Below, piece by piece: positions 1-10,797 of a DNA stretch of 64,000 nucleotides. Under the pieces are notes generated by a model, which worked only from the letters and a program-made list of their open reading frames with translations, ran no database searches and was not told where the DNA came from. Position 1 is the stretch's first letter. Every line of letters starts with the position of its first letter. The translations under genes were made by a program, and so were the position numbers. The stretch is taken from the NCBI RefSeq assembly GCF_003590095.1, contig NC_039488.1:3658001-3722000 (forward strand), given 5' to 3'. Source of the stretch: Trichoplusia ni (lineage: Eukaryota > Arthropoda > Insecta > Lepidoptera > Noctuidae).

Positions 1-349
1 GATTGGTTCTTACCTACTTATTATCTTTAGTTCCTTGGCAATAATTATGTATAGATCATATATCTATAATTTTTGTATCTATGTAATCATATCTATAATT
101 ATTGTATACCATTTAATAACAGTATATCAGCTGAACAGTCAATCATATCGCGCCATTGGATCAGGAGTACCGGCAATCAAATAGTTATAGATATGTACAG
201 ACTTTACAAGCAAACTTGGAGCAATGGGAGCAATAATCACGAGAAAAAATCTGCTTACATTATACAATCATAACTAGGTAACTAGTTCACCTTACATAAT
301 TTGTCAAAAAGTGCTATTCATCAAAACGTGTGCAAATCTTTTGTTCTTT

Positions 350-450
350 TTTTATATCGACGGCGAAGATGCCTGAGTTCGCGAAGGCTGTACGAATCTT
401 TGTCAAACATTTGTCTCATGTAGGAGTCGAACCCGCAACCTTCACCAGTC
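350..450 (-). mobile_element. Possible SINE fragment
   Basis: The minus strand carries 'GCGGGTTCGACTCCTACATG', a B-box-like sequence followed by 'GAGACAAATG', similar in layout to the other tRNA-derived SINEs. No A box or clear 3' end can be assigned. Confidence 0.3.
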
Positions 451-755
451 AATACCAAAAACACTAACATAGAAAACAAAAGACTGGGTATGAGGGATAG
501 CTGTGTAACATTGTTCTAGGAATCAACTGTAATTACAACTCCGGGCAATATAAAACTGGCAGTTGTCTATCAAATTTTAATTACAAGCATGCTTCGTAGT
601 TCAATAGAAAACTCATAAGTCAGCGTTCTATTCTATTCCACGTATTTGTAATAGAATTTACACTAAGTATTAGTTTTTATTATCTTTCCAAGAAAGCGCT
701 TATGTTTTACCATTTATTTTCACTTTCATGGAATCTCATGATATAAGTTTTACAG

Positions 756-877
756 GGATGGGAAGAAAGAAACACCAAACACTTCAGCATACTGCTCTGG
801 AATTCCCAGGGTGGAAGAAATCTAGGAAGAGTTCTCAGGGTAGTCAAAAGAAAACTTACTCAAATGGATAGATACTC
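756..877 (+). CDS. Candidate internal coding exon, 122 nt, unknown gene
   Basis: A strong acceptor (AAGTTTTACAG|GG) and a strong donor (ATACTC|GTAAGT) enclose 40 open codons. Translation begins GWEERNTKHFSILLWNSQGG and ends KRKLTQMDRYS, and the first in-frame stop is the TAA inside the donor. A second frame is almost open (starts MGRKKHQTL) but has a TAG just before the donor. No similarity is recognised. Confidence 0.3.
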
Positions 878-3800
878 GTAAGTAACCAATGACTAAACAA
901 TTAGAAAATGTGAATATGCTACAATTCACCACCTGCCTTTTGATATACCGTGAATAAATATATTTACAATATACTAACTAATACAACTACATATTTCATT
1001 GAACTCACTCACTCGAAAATCTAAACGTTGTATTGCATAAGCAACACGAACGTCACTCACAAACGCATACAGCATATCTAAACTATGCTAACTCATCAAC
1101 AAAACGCATTCAACATCATCAGTTTCAAAACTCATTAGTAAGATAATATCTATCGAAATATCAAGGCAAGGCTTGCATCAGTGAAATGCCATTTATACAA
1201 GGCGCAATGACTAATGGCAACACTGGGATTATTCTCGAAAAACAGTTATTTACGATTGTGGAAGAGAGATAACAATAGATCTGCATGTAGCGTTGTCTCC
1301 CTTTAACAATGGCAACAAACTTCTTCAAAGAGTTAGTAGTTCAGGTAGTGGGAGCTTTAATGGAAAATTTCATCATCAGCATTATAACGGTCTGGATATA
1401 ATCAAGTGTCTGTCGTTTTGATGACCGCATGATTACGAAGTGCTTTATCGTTCTGTATGGCCGTTTGTTTTCATATCTTATGTGGGACGGAGATTGCTTG
1501 CCATTGAGTTTATTGTCTTATTTGCATTGGGAATTTTAAATGTGAACGATAATTGTTCAGTTGTAGCTGTTTTGGAATAGCTATGACATTTTTCAGCTCT
1601 ATTCTGCTCATACGACTTTGGTAGTCGATGAAAACTGTATTTTCTCGTCATATTATTCTACTATTCGTTTTAAATTTCATTGTCATTTATTTAGCTCAAT
1701 ATCACTAGTGAGTCCCAGAACACCTTCAGTCCAAAAATCATAGGAAAATCTAATTAATTAACCATAACACTACCTTCCGTTCTCTATTAATAATGAGAAA
1801 ATTGCGCCGCCCAAATGAGGCAGATTCAACAATGTTCCACCACCCAATTTTACAGTGGAACGTACTCGTACAATTTATGGTAGGACACGTGTGAAGCGGC
1901 CCGCGGTTTTAATATCTGCTGTAAATTAGACTGAGCGAGCGAACACTGCACAAATTGGCTCGTGCTGTGCTCTTATTTTACTTTATTGTTTTAGGAACGC
2001 ATTTAGATGTTTGGCGTTCTGTTATTTATGATCCTGTTGAGTTATGTGATACAATAACACCAGTGCTCGTTTGAAATGTTCTAAATTTTCAGAATTTATC
2101 GTGAAAATTGGTGCTTACGTAATTTACACAAGTCTGCGCTCAACTCTGTGTTATTAAATAAAAATATCTACTTTAATTCTGAACGCCGACTTTTTATTTA
2201 ATAAAAGAATTAACCGCTGTGAAATTCGAATTAGGTCAACCTCCGACAGAAATTTATATTTAGTCTACCCGAAAAATGTATTAACTAACCTAGCGACTTA
2301 ATTAAAAACCCTGGGATAAATGCAATGAAATTAAATCATAAACTTCTGACACTAATACAGGTAAACAACCTTTTATTCAATCTAACTTTGTGAACGAAAT
2401 AGGGGCCGGTAATGTGGTGTTATTTCCTCATTAATGTGACTCTGGAAGTTTGGGGCCCGGATTAAAAACTCCCGTGGGATCTCACGCCCGCACAATTACA
2501 TTCTGGTAGGCCAGACGTGCCATATTCTAGCTAATCGTGAAATACCATTACCACCAAGTATTCTAAATTGTGCTTAAGATCAGGCTGATGGGAAAATAAG
2601 GTGCCTTGTCTTTTTCCTAGTGTATTTTTTTTTTGGAATATAGTGTATAATTTTAAACACTTGTTTTTCGATAAATCATGTGAGAGATGAGGAAAAAGGG
2701 CAGGTTATTGCCCTGAAATGGGATCGGAATAATAGTAGCATGTATGAATTTAGTCCAACAAAACTAAATTAAATAATACAGGTAACTAAAGCATCATCCA
2801 TAATTCACTTGGTTCAAGCATTCAATACCCTTGCGTAATAGAGGCACAATATGAGTGCAAATGTAAATAAAAACAATTCTGAACGAAACATTTGCCACCA
2901 TAAAGCAAAAGGCCATATGCATATGCAATCCATGTTTGTTGTAATTTTGCAGCAACGGCAATATCGCACGTTTGGAGTCCATACATAACCGGAGCTTATG
3001 TTCTATGCGTCAAATCGAAATAGAAGTTAAGCTTCTATGGACACTGCTATAGGATACTTTCATAGTTGGTCTTTAAATACTGGAATTTGACTGATTTTCA
3101 AGGATTAGCTACGTATTTCTTTACTTACCTTCATTGTAAAAAGATCTCGAGATGTTCCACTAAAAAAAATCGTATAATAGACGGAGAACACCTAAACTTA
3201 TAATTATGATGTATTAATCAATGACGCAAATGTTTTACATCCCATAATGGAGTTCGCAATTAGTGGTATGGTGACACTCTAAATTTTATAAAATATGGTT
3301 AGTATACTCAGTCTAATTTCACAAAATGTTGAGTTACGAGGTTTTATTTATGTTTTCCGTTTTCCAACAGTCATGCAGTCGCCATTATGAAGCGGGTTTG
3401 CAGTAACTGAGCCTTTGCGTGATATGGTTTTGTGTTTTTTTTTTTGTTGGATATATTTTGAGCCTTTGACCAATCTACGCTTTGATACACCATTTTGCTA
3501 TGTGTAAAAGCGATTAAGGATTTTGATGAAAAATCAAACATGAGTTTTAAATATATGGTTCGACAATATGTTTATAATTTTAAAGTTACAATAAATTGTC
3601 GGTTAAAAAAGTTTACTTATATTATAAAAAAAAAGTTTACCCCAGGTCATTAGGCGTAGTACTTTAATTGGATAGATTATGTTTACGCACATTCACTTTT
3701 CACTATGCATTACGAATCAAATAAAATACAATTCTAAACTTACAACCAAATGTTTGCAAAACCCATATAACCTAAGACAAACACACAACACCAACCTCTA

Positions 3801-4685
3801 TCAAACAATGCCATCTTCAATCTAAACTTAAACAACAATAATCATTACAGTAATACAAGCAACAATTTGTGTGGAATCAGTAAGAAGTACACGCGTCAAT
3901 GTTGCGTGGCGCAGAAGCACGTACAGCTCGAATTAGTTGGTGTAGCAACCAAGTAACTTTCACAATTAATACTGAGTTACCTCGTATGGATTAGGGGGCC
4001 TACAACCACGTCTTAATGTCTTGCAGTTGTTGGACAGAGATGGCGCTCTACGAATTGTAGTTTGTTGTCTTGCTTCCTCTGCTGTATACAACAGTGGTAG
4101 GCAGCCAGGACTGCTACAAATATACGATCATGCGATTGGACGTGCGACTAATCGGTAGGGCGACGACAGTAACATTAATTAAATTGCTTAACTAATTGCT
4201 TGAGAATTAAATAAATGAGAGCTATTTCGTTTGATAGACAAGATAGATATTTTGGATGTTAACAAGAATACGATTTGATGTGTTTTAAATGTACCCAAGA
4301 CATTCAATGTCATAAAATAAGGTGTGCAAAAACTTTAAATGCTTACAAATAGTGTTGACGTATGGAATAATTTCTCATCACACGATAAAAAATTAAATCC
4401 GGGATTTCGATTCAATGCACAGACAAGCAGACAGCTAAAAATCACTCAAATATGCACTGACAAATTAAGATACAATATCTTTAAACAATTTGTTCCTCTG
4501 TACGATTATAATACACTTCACAAGTTAACATTGTGTTTACCATTCAACAGCATTAAGGCCGATTAGATTGCTACAAATCGACGCCTAAGTGGTACAGTTT
4601 CACGTACGACTAAACGCAGACCAAAGGGGAGATAAAAAGGAACTAGGGAGGAAAACTATTACGATCGTTGAGGAATAAATATCTG
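878..4685. other. No gene seen (878-4685)
   Basis: A+T-rich DNA with many stops in all frames. An exon-like pair of signals near 3133-3163 on the minus strand (a T-run acceptor and AATGAAG|GTAAGT) encloses only ten codons and is not called. I see no repeat that I can name. Confidence 0.5.
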
Positions 4686-4856
4686 ATGCGTCCCTTCCAT
4701 ATTCCCCTGAAGACTCCTTACGGCCGATGGACTAAGTATTTATGTCCGTTTAAGTTTTTGGAACATTTTACCTGTCGTAAAATACTTTTGGTAACATTTT
4801 TGATTGTTTCGATATTGCTGTGCGTGTTATCATCAAAAGTTGTATTGGCGAGATGA
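4686..4856 (+). CDS. Small ORF with a type-II-like membrane anchor (56 residues)
   Basis: The ATG at 4686 gives MRPFHIPLKTPYGRWTKYLC, then a basic stretch and a hydrophobic helix (ILLVTFLIVSILLCVLSS) before TGA at 4854. A short basic N-terminus followed by a signal anchor is typical of Golgi glycosyl- or sulfotransferases, and a donor-like G|GTAACA occurs at the start of the helix. No catalytic part is nearby, so this is speculative. Confidence 0.18.
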   Translation: MRPFHIPLKTPYGRWTKYLCPFKFLEHFTCRKILLVTFLIVSILLCVLSSKVVLAR

Positions 4857-5853
4857 TTAAAAGCGCTACTAAGTTACACTTTCAAATTAGTGACTGATAA
4901 TATATTTTAGGTATTAACATACAAAGATAGTTTTTAGGCGGTTTAATTTTAGATTTTAGTTCCCGACTTTTCGACACCTTTGCAGGTATCATGGTCACGG
5001 GCAGACTGAAACTAAACCTAAGAAACCACTATACAAAGATAGGTTTATAAGGGGAAATAATGATAAAGACCAAATAAGAAGTTAAAACATGTTGAAAAAG
5101 TAACAAACTGTGTACATATCAGTAGTTCTACAAAAAGTCACAGAGAGTCATTACAATATATGGGATTAGGTATAGAATGTATGTATGTGTGCATTTCTAA
5201 ATAAAAAGTCAACCCACCCTAAAATAACTTTCAACAGCTATTTAAAATAATTTTAAAATAATTTTCCGTGCACAAAACTGATTATATACCAATTTGTTAC
5301 TTACACATCACGAATAAAGTTCTTTACCCCCCCCCAGTCACGTGAAAGGATTATCAAACGTGCAACAGTAATCCATTAGGCTTGTTTATTACACTTAAAA
5401 TTTTAATCCCGGCGTGGCAGCTTAACCTCATTGTGGTCAGTAATGTTATGATAAAATTATTACTGAAACCATTTTTTGGTCGAAAACTGTAAGCTTGATT
5501 TTTTATGCAAACTGCTCGTGATGGGCAATTGCCATTGTGTTCATGACACATATTTGTAAGTACTTGTGCATAATTTTTAATATTCACGTTCACACTAACG
5601 TAAACGACCTATCCCTTTAGCTTAGGTACATTATCTACTATCGATTTCGTCATTTGTACTAGGTATAATTAGCATCCAACCGTACAAAAGTTTATTTGTA
5701 CGGAACGCACTTTGTAGGCCGAAACACACTTGACCGGTTTTATTTTTATCCAGTGATATAGAACTGCCACTGACCCGAAGACTAATATTGTACTTCTTTT
5801 GATCAAACGGTCTTCTTTCAAGGAAAACTCTCACATAAATTGACTAGTTGACT

Positions 5854-6060
5854 GCACGGATAGCCAAATGGTTGAGTTTACCAATCCAAACCTACAGAAA
5901 GTGACGTTTCGTGGATTCGATGCTCGCGTAGGACAAGCATTTATGTGATCCATAAATGCTTGTCCTGAATCTGGGTGTATTTGTGCCTGTGATTGGAATG
6001 TTTGCGATATCCCCCGCGACACAGGTAATTTCTTAACGCGGAAGTCGTTTTAAAAAAACA
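5854..6060 (+). mobile_element. tRNA-derived SINE (GCACGGATAGCC family) with internal hairpin
   Basis: The head is GCACGGATAGCCAAATGGTT (A-box region), then 'GTGGATTCGATGCTCG' (B-box region). A perfect 16-bp inverted repeat (5930-5945 and 5951-5966) follows, and the 3' end reads 'GCGGAAGTCGTTTT'. Four to five other copies are in this window (8816, 13905, 25070, 34317, 35926). Confidence 0.72.
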
Positions 6061-6514
6061 AAGGAAGCCAGAAAATCAAGCCCCCTCTAGTACAACATTA
6101 CCCAAAAATCCCTATATATCAGAACAAAAACAAACAGTACAAACTAATCATAAGATAAACATTTCCCGTGTAATCAAAAGAAGCTGTTTGTTGAACACAC
6201 ACGGCAAGTCCCGCAAATCCCGCCCAGGTGTTCAGATTCACATACAGGGAACTCACAATAAGTACAATAACCAAACTTTTCCCATCAACACTGTTTCACC
6301 AACTTGTACCGAGTGAGTGGATAAATGAACTGGGAATATGAATGTATGAAGCGGACGATTAGCGATCGTTAAGACATTCATTGGGACGTGCATTGGTATT
6401 GAATGTAGCTTAATGAGATGTTAAGTTTTGGTTTTTCCTTGGGATGGGTGACTGGTCTTGCTCAGAAGTGTTGTGAACAATTTGCAGGCCTTATTTGGTG
6501 AACAGGACAACACA

Positions 6515-6747
6515 TTTAATAATAATAAATGCGGACAACATCACATACATTGATCTGAACCCAAAGAAAGTTGCTAAAGCTCTTGTGTTATGGAATTCAG
6601 ATACAACGAAGGTACCACAAACACCCAGACCCAAGACAATGTAGAAATAATAATTTTTACATTGACCCGACCGGGGATCGAACCCGGGACATCAGAGCTA
6701 GCGACACCTTGAAACCGTTGCGTACGCCACTCGACCACGGAGGTCGT
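6515..6747 (-). mobile_element. tRNA-derived SINE, full length, with TTA tail
   Basis: On the minus strand the head carries an A box (TGGTCGAGTGG) and a B box (GGTTCGATCCC), the internal RNA polymerase III promoter of tRNA genes. A body of about 150 bases and a (TTA)n tail at 6515-6530 follow. The head diverges from a true cloverleaf and continues into a SINE body, so this is not a functional tRNA gene. Confidence 0.75.
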
Positions 6748-6807
6748 CAAAGAACATTACTGTCGTAATCATCACACGAAAATTGGTTTATCTCGTTATA
6801 TCATTGA

Positions 6808-6860
6808 TGGTCACCCATCAACGGACCGACCGCAATATGGTTTGCTTTACCTGTGACCGA
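6808..6860 (+). repeat. Interspersed 'tggtcacccatc' repeat
   Basis: 'TGGTCACCCATCAACGGACC' plus 'TTTGCTTTACCTGTGACCG' matches the unit of the 20 kb tandem array. Confidence 0.45.
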
Positions 6861-7553
6861 GTTATGAATTTGTAACTCAGCCATTCCATTGCATTTGCTT
6901 CCTTTATCATAATGGAACCTTATTTTATTTTCATTGTGAAGTCTTGTGTATAGATATTCAAATTAAACTATAATAAGCCAGAGTGCAGTTATTTTCATAA
7001 TCAGACAATTAAAATTACAAATTATTTTGAACCGAAAAATAAGCAAATTATTTTCCTGATTACCTTCTCCCCCAAAAATCTAATTTGAATCGCAAAAAGA
7101 AAACGATTAAAACTAAAGTAATTTCAAACTCCAAAACGCTGTATCATCGCTGTTGTCAAATCGATGCGGCTACGAAACAAATCGTATCAAGTCATGCAGT
7201 TGTTCAAGTCACATCTTAACGCTCCATTTGAAGCAGTTTACGTGAGTTGAATACTTGTTATTTGTTTAATGTTCTCCACAAAAACCAATTTGTAGTCCTA
7301 ATGTATGGGACGGGAGGTAATGACGATTGGAAACGGGTTTCATGCTTATTTTGCGATTGCGATATTGTGCAAAATATTTTGTTGACATGGTTGTTTTATT
7401 ACACTATATGAACAGTTTAGACGTTTAAGTAATTTTTGATACTGAACTGAATCAATTCAACACGATTTAACTGCGAGTTTAGATTATTAATATGCCAAAA
7501 AAAAACAATCCCCGATACTAGCATGACAAATTCAGAGTACACAATTTGCTTAC

Positions 7554-7751
7554 CTGTTATATTCATGAGAATCATCAATTTTAAACCCAGCTGAAGCTTT
7601 CGAGACCCAGTTTATCTTAGAACAGAATATTACCACACCCGGGTCACATTTTAGTAGGTACCCCAGTACAGCAATTGACGCGAGCACTGCACCACAATGG
7701 AGTGTTTTCAAAGTTGTCGTTGTTTTCGGAAGGTAAGATGGATCTAAGCTT
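7554..7751 (-). CDS. Candidate internal coding exon, 198 nt, unknown gene
   Basis: The minus strand shows a pyrimidine-rich acceptor (GCCTTTGCTGGAATCAG|A), an open frame of 65 complete codons and a strong donor (AACAG|GTAAGC). The frame closes at the TAA formed by the donor itself, as expected if the exon ends there. The length is a multiple of three. The translation includes SLDPSYLPKTTTTLKTLHCG, then a short hydrophobic stretch (AVLASIAVLGYLLK) that could be a membrane segment, and ends KIDDSHEYN. The frame is open some 40 codons further upstream of the acceptor, so the start could differ. I do not recognise the family and find no linked exon. Confidence 0.35.
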
Positions 7752-8125
7752 CTGATTCCAGCAAAGGCAACAGCTTTCACCAGATTATTCAGCTTCAGAT
7801 TTTGATTTCATTTCCAATCCAAAATCAAAAAACATTCTAAGCGTAGCCATTCCAGTTACTGGACTGAATCCATTATCCCTACCGAATCTTATACTGGATG
7901 AAACAGGAGCATTCTAATAAAAAAGAAAGAAAACTAAGTGTTACAACAAAAACCATATCTTCACAGCATCAAGAACACTATAAAATAATGATCTTTCAAA
8001 TAAAGTAATATATGGCACTGCTAGTGACTTCTTATTCCAGTTGCAATCCAGATGGATCCCTAGAATAGGGTGCTACTGACATAATATGGACTGGGCTTTA
8101 TAAACGAAACTCCCGTTTGGTACAG

Positions 8126-8272
8126 GAGCCAGCATCGTTTGACCCGAGCACTGTCATTCACGCTCGTAAACTTTACGACCTTCTCTCGAAACAGGGTTTG
8201 AAGAATAAGCGCGCTACGGAAGCGCCTAAGCGCCTCCCTCGCAAAATAATATTGGAACAAGAAAATATTGAC
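8126..8272 (+). CDS. Candidate internal coding exon, 147 nt, unknown gene
   Basis: An acceptor (CGTTTGGTACAG|GAG) and a very good donor (TTGAC|GTATGT) delimit exactly 49 codons, phase 0 at both ends. The translation starts EPASFDPSTVIHARKLYDLL, is Lys/Arg-rich in the middle, and ends IILEQENID. Alternatively the frame continues without the donor to a stop at 8405, with AATAAA at 8457, which would make it a 3'-terminal exon. It lies on the opposite strand from the exon candidate at 7554. The product is not recognised. Confidence 0.3.
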
Positions 8273-8815
8273 GTATGTAATGCGATTCGTAATCGTAAAT
8301 ATGAATGTGACACTCAAATTTTTGTTACGCGTTTTAGTTTATTCGCTGGATATAGGGTTATAGTCAAGACATTATTTTCGTTTAAGAAAAATGTTCCCAA
8401 AACCTAAATACATAGAAATTATGCCTACAGCAGAACTCGGCTACCTCTACTTCTGTAATAAACGAAAGGCTTTTACGGACATAATTTTCAAACAACAATG
8501 TGTCATTCATTATTATTGAATTTTGATACAGCGTACTCCCCATCTGTATGAAACGTTAATGGTCTAGAAACGAACTTGCAGTTAGCCTAACACTACCTGT
8601 ACATTCTCGTAGGTCAGTTTTACTACTTAGGCAAGTCCTCGCTTCACTTGTAAGTCAGCTGTAAGATCTAGTATAAGATATTCATTATGCTATAAGCCTT
8701 TACGAAGTTCCGCTCATACTTCAAGTTTTATGACGAAACCTGGAACACTTTGAATGAACCGACTACATAGATTGTAAATATTATAAGGAAACATGATTAT
8801 ATTCATTCATTTGAC

Positions 8816-8966
8816 TACACGAATAGCCTAGAAGTTGAGGCCACCACGCTGAACCCACTGTACGCGACGTTTTAAGGGTTCGATCTTTGTGCATGTGACT
8901 TGATTTTTTGTTACCCGCGTATGAAGACAGTTCTTAAAGATTCCTTGGCGTGGGAGTCGTTAAAAA
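8816..8966 (+). mobile_element. Internally deleted GCACGGATAGCC-family SINE
   Basis: It has the head 'GAATAGCCTAGAAGTTGAGG' and B box 'GGGTTCGATC', then jumps directly to 'TTTGTGCATGTGACTTG' and ends 'GGGAGTCGTTAAAAAAG'. The hairpin segment found in the other copies is missing. Confidence 0.6.
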
Positions 8967-9739
8967 AGCAAAGCAACCAATGACAACATTTTAGATGAGA
9001 TAAATTCAATTAATACAATTTAGAATTATTCAGTATTCGATAAAATAAACAAAGTACCTACGCTCAAAAAGAAAAACAAGGCAATAAACCTATATCAATT
9101 AACAATAAAGGAAAGAACGTTAAACAGTATTACATTAAGAACTCAATACTGTTCATATTGACAACGATTCGTAATATGAAACAAACAAATGAAATAATTG
9201 AAGTATTTATTAATAAAGGCCCGCGTCAAGTGGAGTGCAATATCGGAATTCTTTGTACAATCTGATTAAAACAATGAGTAATGAAGAAGTAAAATTCTGG
9301 TCAATAGTATTTTTTTTTCTGTATTTTTAGTAAAGGAGTTTTAATGATCTAGTCCTAACTTACGAGTATATTAAAACATTTAGTTAGGTCTTAAATAAAT
9401 TTTCAGTTTCATTTTAAGTTTCATTGTCTATTAAGATTTTCAACAATAAGACGAAGTCGCGAAAATCGAGCATTTTTGCACGAAAATTCTAAAGCAAGAT
9501 CGAAGCAGAAAAAAAAGGACAATCACTGCATAGGGGTGAGACTTTTAAAGGTTCCCAATCCAACTAAAGCGAAGCAAGTGGGATCGCATAGTTTGTACAC
9601 CCTTGACACGAACGAGGGTGATCTCTTTCAATTAAGTGAAGCGTCCTCAGGACTTCAAGAGACTGGGCTTTCCTCACACAGAAATTTGGGTTAGCATAAA
9701 GCTGGGTTCAGACGAGTCGCTCAGCACTTACTAGTGCTA

Positions 9740-9826
9740 TTAGGGTACTGCAGCCAGAAGTAAACACGGCAGCTATTACTAACGCTCCGCTGTTAGCCTG
9801 TCTGTCACCAGGCTGTATCTCATGAA
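9740..9826 (-). repeat. Interspersed repeat ('cagcctggtgacagac' family), minus strand
   Basis: The minus strand reads 'TCATGAGATACAGCCTGGTG', 'ACAGACAGGCTAACAGCGGA' and ends near 'GGGTACTGCAGCC...'. It is a fragment of a repeat present at least eight more times in the window, lying about 280 bases before NTMT1. Confidence 0.6.
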
Positions 9827-9953
9827 AAGCAATTTTGACAATAATGACTTTTACGTTACAAGTTTTTTCTCCGAGGTACTTATCTAATATGGCTTTGTGA
9901 TTTACATTTATTAAACTATCTATTACAATAGCACAAAGGTTGAGGTTGAAGGG

Positions 9954-9960
9954 TATAAAA
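9954..9960 (+). promoter_or_regulatory. TATA-like box upstream of NTMT1
   Basis: The heptamer TATAAAA sits about 150 bases before the chosen NTMT1 start codon, so a transcript could begin near 9985. Short upstream ATG frames (for example at 9961) would then lie in the leader. In A+T-rich DNA such a heptamer is common by chance, so this is a position-based guess only. Confidence 0.25.
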
Positions 9961-10109
9961 CATGAATTCCACAGTAAATTGGCATGCAATATTCAAATAA
10001 CAATACATTTACAGCAATTTCATAAATTAAAGTGAAAGAAAAAGGTTGTACCATTGAAACTTCAATACTGAAATTATACAACTTCTTTGAAAAAGTAAAA
10101 ACATTACAA

Positions 10110-10796
10110 ATGTCAGAACTGACAAATGGCACAATGACCGAAAGTGGATTTTACAAAAAAGCAGCTAATTATTGGGCTAATATACCAGCGACGGTGGACG
10201 GAGTGCTCGGCGGTTTTGGATATATTTCAGAAACTGACATTGCGGGCTCTAAAGTCTTTCTGAGTGAAGTTCTAGCGTTAGAAAACCCACCATCAACAAA
10301 CCATGCTCTCGACTGTGGAGCGGGAATAGGAAGAGTTACGAAGTATGTTCTGCTGCCACGCTTCGAGAAGGTGGATTTAGTCGAGCAAGACGAAAAGTTC
10401 ATTAACTCCGCACAACAATTCATTGGTAAAGACCACGATAGGATAGAAAGTCTGTATAAAATCGGTCTCCAACATTTCAAACCCGAGAAAAAATACGACG
10501 TCATTTGGTGCCAGTGGGTGATCGGTCACATTAAGGATTATGATTTAATCGCTGTTTTAGACCGACTTCGCGTTTCTCTGAACGATAACGGTTTGATTAT
10601 CATAAAGGAGAATTTAACAACTTCGAGAACTATAGATTATGATGAAGACGATTCATCGGTAACGCGTCCTATAGCGTTATTGGAAACACTGTTTAAGGAA
10701 GCCAAATTGAAAATAATAAAAAATGTCGTTCAACAAGGATTTCCAGACGGCTTATATCCCGTGCACACATTTGCCTTAGTTCCTATAGAGAAATAA
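10110..10796 (+). CDS. Ntmt1: N-terminal protein methyltransferase NTMT1 (METTL11A-like), single exon, complete
   Basis: This 228-residue enzyme should use S-adenosylmethionine to methylate the alpha-amino group of proteins that expose an N-terminal X-Pro-Lys type motif after methionine removal, in nucleus and cytoplasm. The N-terminal YWANIPATVDGVLGG block (residues 21-35) is a family hallmark. The SAM-binding glycine loop LDCGAGIGR lies at residues 67-75. The segment WCQWVIGH (133-140) carries the substrate-pocket Trp136 and His140, with Asn168 and the acidic D178/D181/S183 cluster following, all matching human NTMT1 (223 residues) apart from small indels. I chose the ATG at 10110; the frame stays open upstream to 10032, but only with a GTG and without family similarity. 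There is no intron, frameshift or internal stop. An AATAAA at 10792 overlaps the TAA stop. No poly(A) run follows, so there is no direct sign of a retrocopy. Identification is very secure; whether this is the only genomic copy is unknown. Confidence 0.95.
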   Translation: MSELTNGTMTESGFYKKAANYWANIPATVDGVLGGFGYISETDIAGSKVFLSEVLALENPPSTNHALDCGAGIGRVTKYVLLPRFEKVDLVEQDEKFINSAQQFIGKDHDRIESLYKIGLQHFKPEKKYDVIWCQWVIGHIKDYDLIAVLDRLRVSLNDNGLIIIKENLTTSRTIDYDEDDSSVTRPIALLETLFKEAKLKIIKNVVQQGFPDGLYPVHTFALVPIEK

Positions 10797-10797
10797 A
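10792..10797 (+). terminator. AATAAA polyadenylation signal overlapping the NTMT1 stop codon
   Basis: AATAAA includes the TAA stop codon (10794-10796). If used, the 3' untranslated region would be only about 15-30 bases long. No other canonical AATAAA was noted in the next 250 bases apart from weak A+T-rich variants. Confidence 0.45.

Noticed and set aside
6670..6747. Apparent tRNA gene on the minus strand
   Set aside because: A and B boxes are present, but the sequence continues into a SINE body with a TTA tail and the cloverleaf arms do not pair well.
8060..8317. 85-codon minus-strand frame opposite the exon candidate at 8126
   Set aside because: It has no splice or start support, while the plus strand carries both acceptor and donor signals.
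10169..10504. 111-codon minus-strand frame
   Set aside because: It is antisense to NTMT1, and the plus-strand frame has unmistakable family motifs.
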